Below are positions 14,903 to 23,028 of a stretch of DNA of 25,576 nt, one piece after another. Source of the DNA: DATLYF01 sp035575095 (lineage in GTDB: Bacteria; Pseudomonadota; Gammaproteobacteria; Competibacterales; Competibacteraceae). How positions within the stretch are numbered: position 1 is the first letter of the stretch; every line of letters starts with the position of its first letter. The position numbers and the translations under genes are program-made. The stretch is from assembly GCA_035575095.1 (NCBI GenBank), contig DATLYF010000021.1:1-25576 (forward strand). The letters are read 5' to 3'. Below the pieces are notes generated by a model. The model was not told where the DNA came from. It searched no databases and saw only the letters and a program-made list of their open reading frames with translations.

Positions 14903-15907
14903 ATGAGCAAGACCCTGCCCGATACCATGACCGCGGTCGAGATCAGCCAGCCCGGCGGTCCCGAGGTGCTCGTCCCGGTGCACCGGCCGGTGCCGCACCC
15001 TGCCGCCGACGAGCTGCTGATCCAGGTGGCGGCGGCCGGTGTCAACCGCCCCGACTGTCTGCAGCGCCAGGGGTTGTATCCTCCGCCGCCCGGCGCCTCC
15101 GATCTGCCCGGCCTGGAGGTGGCGGGCACCGTGGTCGCGGTGGGCGAGGCGGTGGAGGGCTGGCGCATCGGCGACCGGGTCTGTGCGCTCACCAACGGCG
15201 GCGGCTATGCCCACTATTGCGTGACCCCGGCCGGGCAGTGCCTGCCCATCCCCCATGGCCTGGACTGGGTGCAGGCGGCGGCCCTGCCGGAGACCTGTTT
15301 CACGGTGTGGACCAACATCTTCGAGCGCGCCAGGCTCAAGGCCGGCGAGACCCTGCTGGTGCACGGCGGTGCCAGTGGCATCGGCACCACCGCCATCCAG
15401 ATGGCCAGCGCCCTGGGCGCACGGGTGTTCACCACCGTGGGCGATGCGCGCAAGGCGCAGGCCTGCCGCCAGCTAGGGGCGGAACTGGCCATCGACTACC
15501 ACCAGGAGGATTTTGTCGCCGCGGTCAAGGCCGTCACCGAGGGCCGCGGCGTGGACGTGATCCTGGACATGGTGGGCGGCGACTACGTGCAGCGCAACCT
15601 GAACGCCCTGGCCGTGGAGGGGCGGTTGGTACAGATCGCCTTCCTGCAGGGTGCCAAGGTAGAGCTCAATCTCATGCCGCTGATGCTCAAGCGCCTCACT
15701 CTCACCGGCTCCACCCTGCGCGCGCGCAGCAACGCGCAGAAGGCGGCCATCGCCCAGGCGCTGCGCAAGACCGTGTGGCCGCTGCTGGACGCCGGCCGCA
15801 TCCGTCCGCTGATCGACCGGGTCTACCCCCTGGAGCAGGCGGCCGAAGCCCATCGGCTGATGGAATCCGGCCAGCACATCGGCAAGATCGTGCTGACGGT
15901 GGGTTGA
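14903..15907 (+). CDS. NAD(P)H quinone oxidoreductase, PIG3/zeta-crystallin type (MDR superfamily)
   Basis: A 334-residue zinc-free medium-chain dehydrogenase/reductase. The N-terminal catalytic domain has the family stretches AAGVNRPDCLQRQGLYPPPPG (begins near 44) and PGLEVAGTVVAVG (69-81). The cofactor motif is HGGASGIG (154-161), which points to NADPH. Members reduce quinones by one or two electrons. The pairing with the upstream GST-like gene suggests a role against reactive quinones, which is inference. No zinc-binding cysteine cluster is present. The gene ends against a hairpin-rich gap shared with a convergent gene. Confidence 0.87.
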   Translation: MSKTLPDTMTAVEISQPGGPEVLVPVHRPVPHPAADELLIQVAAAGVNRPDCLQRQGLYPPPPGASDLPGLEVAGTVVAVGEAVEGWRIGDRVCALTNGGGYAHYCVTPAGQCLPIPHGLDWVQAAALPETCFTVWTNIFERARLKAGETLLVHGGASGIGTTAIQMASALGARVFTTVGDARKAQACRQLGAELAIDYHQEDFVAAVKAVTEGRGVDVILDMVGGDYVQRNLNALAVEGRLVQIAFLQGAKVELNLMPLMLKRLTLTGSTLRARSNAQKAAIAQALRKTVWPLLDAGRIRPLIDRVYPLEQAAEAHRLMESGQHIGKIVLTVG

Positions 15908-15924
15908 CATGTGGGGACGGGCCT

Positions 15925-15949
15925 CCCCCTCCCGCTCGCGGGAGAGGGG
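15925..15949. repeat. GC-rich hairpin, REP-like or terminator
   Basis: CTCCCGC (15929-15935) pairs perfectly with GCGGGAG (15938-15944) across a two-base loop. CCCC and GGGG extend the stem outward with one bulge. It lies in the 75-bp gap between two convergent genes. There is no T tract, and the word resembles dispersed REP-type elements seen in many GC-rich genomes. Confidence 0.55.
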
Positions 15950-15965
15950 ATACCAGCGTGGTCAC

Positions 15966-15983
15966 GGAGGCTTCCCCGCCTCC
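15966..15983. terminator. Second short hairpin at the end of the patatin-like gene
   Basis: GGAGGC (15966-15971) and GCCTCC (15978-15983) form a six-bp stem with a six-base loop, touching the patatin-like stop codon. It lacks a T tract, so a terminator role is only possible. Confidence 0.35.
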
Positions 15984-16879
15984 TACAACCACCGCGGCCT
16001 GTACGGATCTGTACCGGCCCGATGGGAATGCGGCGGCAGTTGATGGGGAACGCCGTCCACCAGCGCGACACCCTTTTCCAGCCATTCCGCGGTCGAGCGC
16101 GCAGCCCGGTCGATCAACTCGCCGACGGCGTCGAAATCGTAGGGTGAGGTGTTCAGCGGACAGAGGGGCGGCACGATGATGATTTCGGCCTGCGCCCGGT
16201 AGCGGTGGATGGCGTTGATCAACTGGCGGGCGATGAGGATGTTCAGGCCCTGCAGCGCCGCGGCGATGGCACCCTTGGGTGGCGTCTCCAGGGTGCAGGA
16301 GTAGCCGGTGGGCAGCACGTAGAGGCGGACCGCGCCCAGCTCGACCGCAGCGGAGATGGGCGTGTGGTTGGCCACGCCGCCGTCGACCAAATAGCGCCCG
16401 TTCAGGTGCACCGCTGGGAAGATGCCCGGGATGGCCGCGCTGGCGAGCAGCGCGGGGATCGCCGGTCCGCTCGAGAAGCGCAGTTCGATGCCTTCCAGCA
16501 GGTCGGTGGCGATGATGTGGCAGGGCAGCCTGGCCTGTTCCAGCCGCCGGTAGGGAAGATGGCGCTCCAGGAGCCGGGCGAGGCCGGTGGAGTCCACCAG
16601 ATGCCCGCGCCCGGCCACCAGGCCCAGGAGCCCGCGCAAGGTGACGGCGGGGTAGACATCGGAGCGACGTACCCCGCGCCAGATCGCTTCCAGGCGGGCG
16701 ATGCCTGCCCCGCTGGGATCGCCGGCGAAATACGCCGCGTTGATCGCGCCCACCGACGAGCCGACGACCAGGTCGGCCTCGATGCCGTGTGCCACCAACG
16801 ACTTCAGCATGCCCACCTGGATGGCGCCCAGACTGCCGCCGCCGGCAAAGACAAAGGCGGTCTTGGGGCGCGTGCTCAT
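15983..16879 (-). CDS. Patatin-like phospholipase (RssA/YchK-type)
   Basis: A 298-residue patatin-fold hydrolase. The oxyanion glycine loop is GGGSLG at 13-18, the nucleophile elbow is GSSVG at 40-44 with S42, and the second catalytic residue is D166 in the DGG motif LVDGGVANHTP. Such bacterial proteins hydrolyse acyl esters of lipids, and the true substrate is usually unknown. No signal peptide or clear membrane segment is visible, so it is probably cytosolic or peripheral. The ATG at 16877-16879 is chosen because GGGGGA lies just upstream and the conserved part begins at once; longer in-frame starts add 30 unconserved residues. It is convergent with the quinone oxidoreductase-like gene and divergent from the pca operon. 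Confidence 0.86.
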   Translation of the reverse strand: MSTRPKTAFVFAGGGSLGAIQVGMLKSLVAHGIEADLVVGSSVGAINAAYFAGDPSGAGIARLEAIWRGVRRSDVYPAVTLRGLLGLVAGRGHLVDSTGLARLLERHLPYRRLEQARLPCHIIATDLLEGIELRFSSGPAIPALLASAAIPGIFPAVHLNGRYLVDGGVANHTPISAAVELGAVRLYVLPTGYSCTLETPPKGAIAAALQGLNILIARQLINAIHRYRAQAEIIIVPPLCPLNTSPYDFDAVGELIDRAARSTAEWLEKGVALVDGVPHQLPPHSHRAGTDPYRPRWL

Positions 16880-17309
16880 AGGAGATCCCCCTGGCGATGA
16901 GCCAACCGCAAGCCTAGCACGGCTCGACCGCATTGGGGGTTGTTCGAGTCGCTTGGGCGAAAATCGCACACAATGTCGATATTAGCCCTTGACGTTACCA
17001 GTTTATTGCCCCTAGCATGGCCGCAATTGTTCTATTATCAATCCTATGTGCGATAATCGATAAACATGTGAAGCACTATGCTTGCCACCGGGTCGCCTTG
17101 CAAAGCCGCGATGAGCTCGCCATCGAGCGATCCGAGCCGTGCGCGAGCCAAACAGTCGAGCGCCGTGCCCCGCTTTCCATCCCCGGCATGACTGCGTGGC
17201 AATCGGTCATTTTCTTGGCGAGGCGCAGAGAGCTGCCATGATTATCGGCCGCGTGTGAGCTATGCCAGTTCAATAGGCAAGAGATTTCGACGCGGCAACG
17301 GAGAGGATC
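16880..17309. promoter_or_regulatory. 430-bp control region upstream of pcaB with IclR-type (PcaR/PcaU-like) boxes
   Basis: No convincing gene lies here. Four 15-base stretches resemble the pseudomonad PcaR box GTTCGATAATCGCAC, as I remember it, on one strand or the other: 16955-16969 (12 of 15), 16974-16988 (10), 17029-17043 (11) and 17048-17062 (12). They form two pairs, each with a 19-base step. A possible promoter, TTGACG (16989-16994) and TAGCAT (17013-17018, spacing 18), starts right after the first pair. Another core GATTATCG is at 17240-17247, closer to pcaB. Regulation by an IclR-type activator responding to a pathway metabolite is inferred; the regulator gene is not in the window. 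Confidence 0.5.
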
Positions 17310-18671
17310 ATGAACACACAGCAATCGACGCACTGGTTCGATCCCCTGTTCACGACCGAGCGCATGCGGGCGATCTTCTCCGATCACGGCCGGCTGCAAG
17401 GGCTGCTCGATTTCGAGGCTGCGCTGGCGCGGGCAGAAGCCCGGGTGGGCGTGATCCCGGCTACGGCCGCACCCCTGATCGAGGCACAGTGCCGGGCCGA
17501 GCGCTTCGATCTCGCGGCCCTGGCGCAGGCTACGGCGCTCGCCGGCAACTCCGCCATCCCCCTGGTCAAGGCGCTGACCGCGCGGGTCGCCGAGCAGGAT
17601 GCCGCGGCCAGCCGCTACGTGCACTGGGGCGCGACCAGCCAGGATGCGATGGACACCGGGCTGGTGCTGCAGCTGCGCGCGGCGCTCGAGGTATTCGAGA
17701 CCGAGCTCGCCGGCCTGTCCGCGGCCGCTGCCCGGCTGGCCGCGGCCCACCGGCGCACGCCGCTCGCCGGACGGACCTGGCTGCAGCACGCCCCGCCCGT
17801 GACCTTCGGGCTCAAGGCGGCCGGCTGGTTCGATGCCCTCGAGCGGCATCGCGCGCGCCTGCGCGAGCTGCGCCCGCGGCTGCTGGTGATCCAGCTCGGC
17901 GGCGCGGCCGGCACGCTGGCGGCATTGGGCGAGAGCGGCCTGGAGGTGGCGGCGGCGCTGGCCGACGAACTCGAACTCGGCTTACCCGAGCTGCCCTGGC
18001 ACGGTAGCCGCGATCGCCTTGCCGAGGTCGCGACCACGCTCGGCCTGCTGGTCGGCAGCCTCGGCAAGATCGCCCGCGATCTCTCGCTACTGATGCAGAC
18101 CGAGGTCGGCGAAGCCTTCGAGCCGGCCGCTGCCGGGCGCGGTGGCTCCTCGACCATGCCGCACAAGCGCAATCCGGTCGGCTGCGCGGTGGCGCTGGCC
18201 GCCGCCACGCGGGTGCCGGGCCTGGTCGCGACCATGCTCGCCGCCATGGTGCAGGAGCACGAGCGCGGTTTGGGCGGCTGGCACGCCGAATGGGACACCC
18301 TGCCCGAGATCTGCACCCTTACCGCCGGCGCGGCTGCCCACCTGCGGCACGTGCTCGAAGGGCTCGAGGTTGATATGGCGCGCATGGCGCGCAACCTCGA
18401 ACTGACCCAGGGTCTGCTCCTCGCCGAGGCGGTGATGATCGCGCTGGGCAGCCACATCGGCCGGCTGCCGGCGCACCACCTGGTCGAGCAGGCCTGTCGC
18501 CGCGCCGCCGAGCAAAGCCGGCACCTGCGCGCGGTGCTGGCCGAGCAGCCCGAGGTGCAGGCACATCTGTCGTCCGAGGAGCTCGACCGCCTGTTCGATC
18601 CGGCCCATTACCTCGGACTTTCCGAAACGCTCGTCGAGCGTGCCCTGGCGGTGCGCGCCGATGAGCCGTAG
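17310..18671 (+). CDS. pcaB: 3-carboxy-cis,cis-muconate cycloisomerase
   Basis: A 453-residue member of the fumarase/aspartase superfamily that lactonises 3-carboxy-cis,cis-muconate to gamma-carboxymuconolactone, the step after protocatechuate ring cleavage. The superfamily signature GGSSTMPHKRNP is at 278-289, and the other conserved regions VHWGATSQDAMDT (104-116) and TWLQHAPPVTFG (near 156) are present. The length fits bacterial PcaB (about 450). GGAGAGG precedes the ATG. It is followed 24 bases later by pcaD and then pcaC, the B-D-C order known from Pseudomonas. It is the first gene of the presumed operon, after an unusually long upstream region. Confidence 0.94.
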   Translation: MNTQQSTHWFDPLFTTERMRAIFSDHGRLQGLLDFEAALARAEARVGVIPATAAPLIEAQCRAERFDLAALAQATALAGNSAIPLVKALTARVAEQDAAASRYVHWGATSQDAMDTGLVLQLRAALEVFETELAGLSAAAARLAAAHRRTPLAGRTWLQHAPPVTFGLKAAGWFDALERHRARLRELRPRLLVIQLGGAAGTLAALGESGLEVAAALADELELGLPELPWHGSRDRLAEVATTLGLLVGSLGKIARDLSLLMQTEVGEAFEPAAAGRGGSSTMPHKRNPVGCAVALAAATRVPGLVATMLAAMVQEHERGLGGWHAEWDTLPEICTLTAGAAAHLRHVLEGLEVDMARMARNLELTQGLLLAEAVMIALGSHIGRLPAHHLVEQACRRAAEQSRHLRAVLAEQPEVQAHLSSEELDRLFDPAHYLGLSETLVERALAVRADEP

Positions 18672-18695
18672 CCAATTGCCCAGGAGGTGATCGCG

Positions 18696-19487
18696 ATGCC
18701 TTTCATCGATGTCGACGGCGCCCGCATCCACTACCGCTGCGACGGCCCGGAGGAGGCGCCGGTGCTGGTGCTCTCCAATTCGCTGGGCACCGATCTGGCG
18801 ATGTGGGATGCCCAGATTCCCGCGTTTACGCAACGCTTCCGCGTGCTGCGTTACGACAGCCGCGGCCATGGCCAGTCCGCGGTCACGCCGGGGCCGTACA
18901 CGATCGAGCGGCTGGCGCGCGATGTGCTCGGGCTGCTCGACGGCCTGGGGCTGGCGCGTATCCACTTCTGCGGACTCTCCATGGGCGGGATGGTCGGCAT
19001 GTGGCTCGGCATCCACGCCCCGCAGCGCGTGGCCAGACTGGTGCTGTGCAACACCGCAGCCTGCATCCCGCCGGCGGAACTGTGGAATGCGCGCATCGAG
19101 GCCGTGCACCAGGGCGGCATGGCGGCGATCGCCGAGGCGGTCATCGGGCGCTGGTTCACCCCGGTGTTCCGCGCCCAGGCGCCCGCGGTGGTGGAGCGGG
19201 TGCGGCGTACCCTGGAGGCCACCCCGGCCGAGGGCTATGTGGCCTGCTGCGCGGCGGTGCGCGACATGGATCAGCGCGCGGCGGTGGCGCGCATTACGGC
19301 GCCCACCCTGGTTGTCGCCGGCACGCACGATACCGCGACCCCGCCCGCCGATGGCCGCTTCCTCGCCGAGCGCATCGCTGGGGCGCGCTACCTCGAGCTG
19401 GAAGCCGCGCATCTCTCCAACCTCGAAGCCGAAACCCGCTTCACGGAAGGGGTACTGACTTTTCTGACCGAACAGGAGAGCAGGTGA
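18696..19487 (+). CDS. pcaD: 3-oxoadipate enol-lactonase
   Basis: A 263-residue alpha/beta hydrolase that opens 3-oxoadipate enol-lactone to 3-oxoadipate. The nucleophile is S95 in GLSMGG, the acid D212 in GTHDTATPP, and the histidine H239 in EAAHLSN. The N-terminal SNSLGTDLAMWDAQ (27-40) is typical of PcaD. AGGAGG lies eight bases before the ATG at 18696; an upstream GTG at 18687 is part of that ribosome site region and is unlikely. PcaC is separate here, not fused to PcaD as in the PcaL proteins of some bacteria. The stop codon overlaps the pcaC start by one base, so translation is probably coupled. Confidence 0.95.
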   Translation: MPFIDVDGARIHYRCDGPEEAPVLVLSNSLGTDLAMWDAQIPAFTQRFRVLRYDSRGHGQSAVTPGPYTIERLARDVLGLLDGLGLARIHFCGLSMGGMVGMWLGIHAPQRVARLVLCNTAACIPPAELWNARIEAVHQGGMAAIAEAVIGRWFTPVFRAQAPAVVERVRRTLEATPAEGYVACCAAVRDMDQRAAVARITAPTLVVAGTHDTATPPADGRFLAERIAGARYLELEAAHLSNLEAETRFTEGVLTFLTEQESR

Positions 19488-19900
19488 TGGACGAGCAAGA
19501 GCGTTATGCAGCGGGCCTGCAGGTGCGGCGCGCCGTGCTCGGCGAGGCTCATGTCGAGCGGGCGCTGGCGCAGCGCAACGCCTTCAACGAGGAATTTCAG
19601 AACCTGATCACGCGTTACGCCTGGGGCGAGATCTGGACCCGACCGGGCCTGCCGCGGCATACGCGCAGCCTGCTGACGCTGGCCATGATGGTCGCACTCA
19701 ACCGTGCCGAGGAGTTTCGGCTGCACGTGCGCGCGGCGGCCAACAACGGCGTCACCCGCGAACAGATCAAGGAGGTGTTGCTGCAGACGGCGATTTATTG
19801 CGGCGTGCCGGCTGCCAATGCGGCATTTCACCTCGCCGAGGAGGTGTTCGCCCAGCTCGACCAGGATCCGGCCGATCCTGGCGGTCCGACTGGCCCCTGA
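19487..19900 (+). CDS. pcaC: 4-carboxymuconolactone decarboxylase
   Basis: A 137-residue AhpD-like/CMD-family protein that decarboxylates gamma-carboxymuconolactone to 3-oxoadipate enol-lactone, the substrate of PcaD. Family stretches: NEEFQNLITRYAWGEIW (34-50), RPGLPRHTRSLLTLAMM (52-68), EFRLHVRAAANNGVT (76-90) and the C-terminal QTAIYCGVPAANAAF (100-114), with H80 and C105 in the usual places. The length matches single-domain PcaC (about 130). The start overlaps the pcaD stop (TGATG) with AGGAG upstream. A 54-base gap with only a weak stem follows before the transporter genes; it is the largest gap within the operon. Confidence 0.94.
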   Translation: MDEQERYAAGLQVRRAVLGEAHVERALAQRNAFNEEFQNLITRYAWGEIWTRPGLPRHTRSLLTLAMMVALNRAEEFRLHVRAAANNGVTREQIKEVLLQTAIYCGVPAANAAFHLAEEVFAQLDQDPADPGGPTGP

Positions 19901-19954
19901 TCCGGCAATTGAAATGTCAACAGATTGCGCAAAGCAATGACGAGGAGGAGAGAG

Positions 19955-21133
19955 ATGAAATTTGCCAACGCCTTACGCACCGCCGTGATGGGGGGCCTGC
20001 TGACCCTGGCAACGCTCACGGCGCAGGCCCAAGAGACCATCAAGGTGGGCCTGATCGCGCCATTCTCCGGTCCCTTCGCCGACTACGGCAAGCAGATCGA
20101 GGGCGGCATCAAGACCTATCTCAAACAGCACGGCGATACGGTCGCCGGCAAGAAGATCGAGATCATCGTCAAGGATACCACCGGGCCGGCACCGGATGTG
20201 GCCAAGCGCCTGGCACAAGAGCTGGTAGTGCGCGAGAAGGTGGACTTTCTCGCCGGCTTCGGGCTCACCCCCGAGGCGCTGGCCGTGGCGCCGATCGCCG
20301 ACCAGGCGAAGAAGCCGATGATCATCATGAACGCCGCCTCCTCGATCATCACCACCAAATCGCCCTACATCGCCCGAGTCTCGATGACCTTGCCGCAGAT
20401 CACGGCGCCCATGGCGACCTGGGCGGCGCAGAACGGCATCAAAAAAGTCTATACCCTGGTCGCCGACTATGCCCCCGGCATCGACGCCGAGACCGCTTTC
20501 AAGACTGCTTTTGCTGCAGCCGGCGGCGAGGTGGTCGATGCGGTGCGGGTGCCCCTGAGGAATCCCGAGTTCGCTCCGTTCATCCAGCGCATCAAGGACT
20601 CCAAGCCGGAGGCGGTGTTCATCTTCGTGCCCGCGGGCGAGCAGGGTATCGCCTTCATGAAGGGCTTCCAGGAGCGGGGGCTCGCCCAGGCCGGCATCAA
20701 GGTCATCGCCACCGGCGACCTGACCGACGACCACGTGCTGCCGGCGATGGGCGAGGCCACGCTCGGCGTGATCACCACCTTCCATTATTCGGCGGCGCAT
20801 GACTCGCCGGAGAACAAGGCCTTCCTCAAGGCGTTTGCCGAGGCCAATGGTGCCGGCGCCGGCCGCCCCAACTTCATGGCGGTGGCCGGCTATGACGGCA
20901 TGGCCGCGATCTTCGAGGTGGCCAAGAGGCTCGACGGCAAGATCGACGGCGACAAGGCGATGGAAGTCCTCAAGGGCTTGAAGCTCAACAGCCCGCGCGG
21001 CCCGATCACCATCGACCCCGCGACCCGCGACATCGTGCAGACCGTCTACGTGCGGCGCGTCGAGAAGGTGGACGGGGAGCTCTACAACGTCGAGTTCGAT
21101 AAGTTTCCCGAGGTCAAGGATCCCGGCAAGTAA
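19955..21133 (+). CDS. Branched-chain/aromatic-type ABC substrate-binding protein (periplasmic)
   Basis: A 392-residue type I periplasmic binding protein of the LivJ/HAAT family. A signal peptide is clear (residues 1 to about 25, ending in AQA), followed by the first strand TIKVGLIAPFSGPFADYG. The start at 19955 is set by the strong GAGGAGGAG site; longer in-frame starts are unlikely. It delivers the ligand to the permeases encoded next. HAAT binding proteins take amino acids, but also aromatic acids such as benzoates and coumarates. Placement right after pcaBDC makes protocatechuate or a precursor aromatic acid the likely ligand. This is inference from context; residues alone do not decide it. 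Confidence 0.92.
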   Translation: MKFANALRTAVMGGLLTLATLTAQAQETIKVGLIAPFSGPFADYGKQIEGGIKTYLKQHGDTVAGKKIEIIVKDTTGPAPDVAKRLAQELVVREKVDFLAGFGLTPEALAVAPIADQAKKPMIIMNAASSIITTKSPYIARVSMTLPQITAPMATWAAQNGIKKVYTLVADYAPGIDAETAFKTAFAAAGGEVVDAVRVPLRNPEFAPFIQRIKDSKPEAVFIFVPAGEQGIAFMKGFQERGLAQAGIKVIATGDLTDDHVLPAMGEATLGVITTFHYSAAHDSPENKAFLKAFAEANGAGAGRPNFMAVAGYDGMAAIFEVAKRLDGKIDGDKAMEVLKGLKLNSPRGPITIDPATRDIVQTVYVRRVEKVDGELYNVEFDKFPEVKDPGK

Positions 21134-21145
21134 CGGGAGGCGGTC

Positions 21146-22012
21146 ATGATCGGCAACCTGCTCGGTGTGCTCTTTGACGGCATCGCCTACGGCAGCCTCT
21201 TGTTCCTGATCAGCATCGGGCTGTCGGTGACCATGGGGCTGATGAACTTCGTCAACCTCGCGCACGGGGCCTTCGCCATGCTCGGCGGCTACGTCTGCGT
21301 ATCGCTGATGACGCGGCTCGGGGTGCCGTTCCTGGCCGCGCTGCCGGTGGCCTTCGTCGCGACCGCTTTGGTGGGCATGGTGCTGGAGCGGCTGCTCTAC
21401 CAGCGCCTCTACCGGGCGAGCCATCTCGATCAGGTGCTGTTCTCGATCGGACTGACCTTCATGGCGATCGCTGCCGCCACCTTCGTCTTCGGCCCGACCC
21501 AGCAGCCGGTGAGCCTGCCCGAGTTCCTGCGCGGGCAGGTGCAGGTGTTGGGGCTGGATCTCGGCGCCTACCGGCTGTTTCTGATCGCCGTGGTGATCGC
21601 CATCACCCTGGCGTTGGGCTATCTCATCGAGCGCACGCGCTTTGGCGCCCAGATCCGCGCCGCGGTCGACAACCCGCAGGCCTCGGCAGGGCTAGGGATC
21701 AATGTCAACCGAGTGTTCGCCCTTACCTTTGCGCTCGGCTCGGGGCTGGCAGGCCTGGGCGGGGCGCTCGGCATCGACGTGCTCGGCCTCGACCCGACCT
21801 TCCCCATCAAATACATGGTGTACTTCCTGCTGGTGGTGGCGGTCGGGGGCGCCGGCACCATCCAAGGGCCACTGGTGGCGGCGCTGCTCCTCGGTGTGTT
21901 CGACGTAGCTGGCAAGTACTACGTCCCTGAGATCGGGGCCTTCGTCATCTATGCGCTGATGGTGGTGCTGCTCATCCTCTTTCCGGCGGGCCTGTACGGG
22001 AGGCGGGCATGA
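21146..22012 (+). CDS. LivH-type ABC permease
   Basis: A 288-residue inner-membrane permease of the branched-chain (HAAT) importer class, with about eight membrane segments. Family stretches: GLMNFVNLAHGAFAMLGGY (31-49), ATPase-coupling loop region GLGINVNRVFALTFALGSGLAG, and C-terminal VVAVGGAGTIQGPLVAALLLG. It pairs with the LivM-type permease to form the transmembrane pore. It begins 12 bases after the binding-protein gene behind GGGAGG, and its stop overlaps the next start by four bases. Confidence 0.92.
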   Translation: MIGNLLGVLFDGIAYGSLLFLISIGLSVTMGLMNFVNLAHGAFAMLGGYVCVSLMTRLGVPFLAALPVAFVATALVGMVLERLLYQRLYRASHLDQVLFSIGLTFMAIAAATFVFGPTQQPVSLPEFLRGQVQVLGLDLGAYRLFLIAVVIAITLALGYLIERTRFGAQIRAAVDNPQASAGLGINVNRVFALTFALGSGLAGLGGALGIDVLGLDPTFPIKYMVYFLLVVAVGGAGTIQGPLVAALLLGVFDVAGKYYVPEIGAFVIYALMVVLLILFPAGLYGRRA

Positions 22013-23028
22013 TGGGCGACAAAGTGACCACCCTGCTGAAGCAGACCCACGTGCAGCCGGCCACCTTGCGGCGGCTGCTGCATGATCGCTGGCAGGCGCT
22101 GGAGGTCGTGTTCTGGCTGCTGCCGCTGGCGGCCTTTTTCCTGTTCCCGGACTACCTGGTGCTGGGCAGCCAGATCCTGATCGTGGGGCTCTTTGCCGTG
22201 TCCCTCGACCTGATCCTGGGCTATGCCGGCATCGTCTCGCTGGGGCATGCTGCGTTCTTCGGCATCGGCGCCTACACCGCGGGATTGCTGGCCGTGCAGG
22301 GCTGGGGTGAGCCGCTCAGCGGTTTGCTCGCCGGCGGGGCGCTGGCGGCGCTGGTGGGCTATGCCGTGAGCTTTCTCGTCGTGCGCGGCGGCGATCTCTC
22401 GCGCCTCATGGTCACCCTCGGCATCGGCCTGATGCTCTATGAGGCGGCCAACAAGGCGGCCTTCATCACCGGAGGCGTGGACGGTCTCTCCGGGGTGGAG
22501 ATGTGGAAGCTCCTGGGGCTGTTCGAGTTCGACCTCTATGGCAAGACCGCCTATCTCTACAGCCTGGCGGTGCTGTTCGGGTGCTTTGTGATGCTACGCC
22601 GGCTGGTCAACTCGCCCTTCGGACTTTCCTTACGGGGGCTGCGCGAGGGGCCCAAGCGCATGCCGGCGATCGGCGCGCCGGTGCGCCGCCGTCAGGTGGC
22701 GATCTTCACCGTGAGCGCGGCTGTGGCCGGGATCGCCGGCGCGCTGCTGGCCCAGACCACCCAGTTCGTTGGCCTGGACGTGCTCGGCTTCCCGCGCTCG
22801 GCGGAACTGCTCATCATGCTGGTGCTGGGTGGCGCCGGGCGGCTCTACGGAGCGTTGGTAGGGGCGGCGGTGTTCATGCTCGCCCAGGATTATCTCGCCG
22901 GCCTCAACCCGGCCTACTGGCAGTTCTGGATCGGACTGCTGTTGGTGGTGATCGTGCTCTTTGCCCGCGGCGGGATCATGGGCGGACTCGAAGTGCTCTA
23001 CGCACGTCTCGGGAGAAAGGCCAAATGA
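22009..23028 (+). CDS. LivM-type ABC permease
   Basis: A 339-residue permease of the HAAT class. After a hydrophilic start (about 1-38), the membrane segments begin near 39. Family stretches: LDLILGYAGIVSLGHAAFFGIGAY near 65-88, coupling loop AIGAPVRRRQVAIFTVSAAVAGIAGAL, and MLVLGGAGRLYGALVGAAVF. It forms the pore with the LivH-type protein. The ATG at 22009 overlaps the previous stop; a second ATG directly follows, so the start is uncertain by one codon. Its stop overlaps the next gene (ATGA). Confidence 0.92.
   Translation: MMGDKVTTLLKQTHVQPATLRRLLHDRWQALEVVFWLLPLAAFFLFPDYLVLGSQILIVGLFAVSLDLILGYAGIVSLGHAAFFGIGAYTAGLLAVQGWGEPLSGLLAGGALAALVGYAVSFLVVRGGDLSRLMVTLGIGLMLYEAANKAAFITGGVDGLSGVEMWKLLGLFEFDLYGKTAYLYSLAVLFGCFVMLRRLVNSPFGLSLRGLREGPKRMPAIGAPVRRRQVAIFTVSAAVAGIAGALLAQTTQFVGLDVLGFPRSAELLIMLVLGGAGRLYGALVGAAVFMLAQDYLAGLNPAYWQFWIGLLLVVIVLFARGGIMGGLEVLYARLGRKAK

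Noticed and set aside
17017..17241. 74-residue plus-strand frame between the patatin-like gene and pcaB
   Set aside because: No ribosome site, no recognisable pattern after a short hydrophobic start, and it covers the candidate operator sites.
19901..19954. Short stem ATTGC-GCAAA-GCAAT between pcaC and the binding-protein gene as a terminator or attenuator
   Set aside because: The five-bp stem is weak, there is no T tract, and the flanking genes look like one operon.
19973..21424. 483-residue minus-strand frame opposite the ABC binding protein
   Set aside because: Shadow of two well-recognised transporter genes; His/Gly/Asp-rich with no domain.
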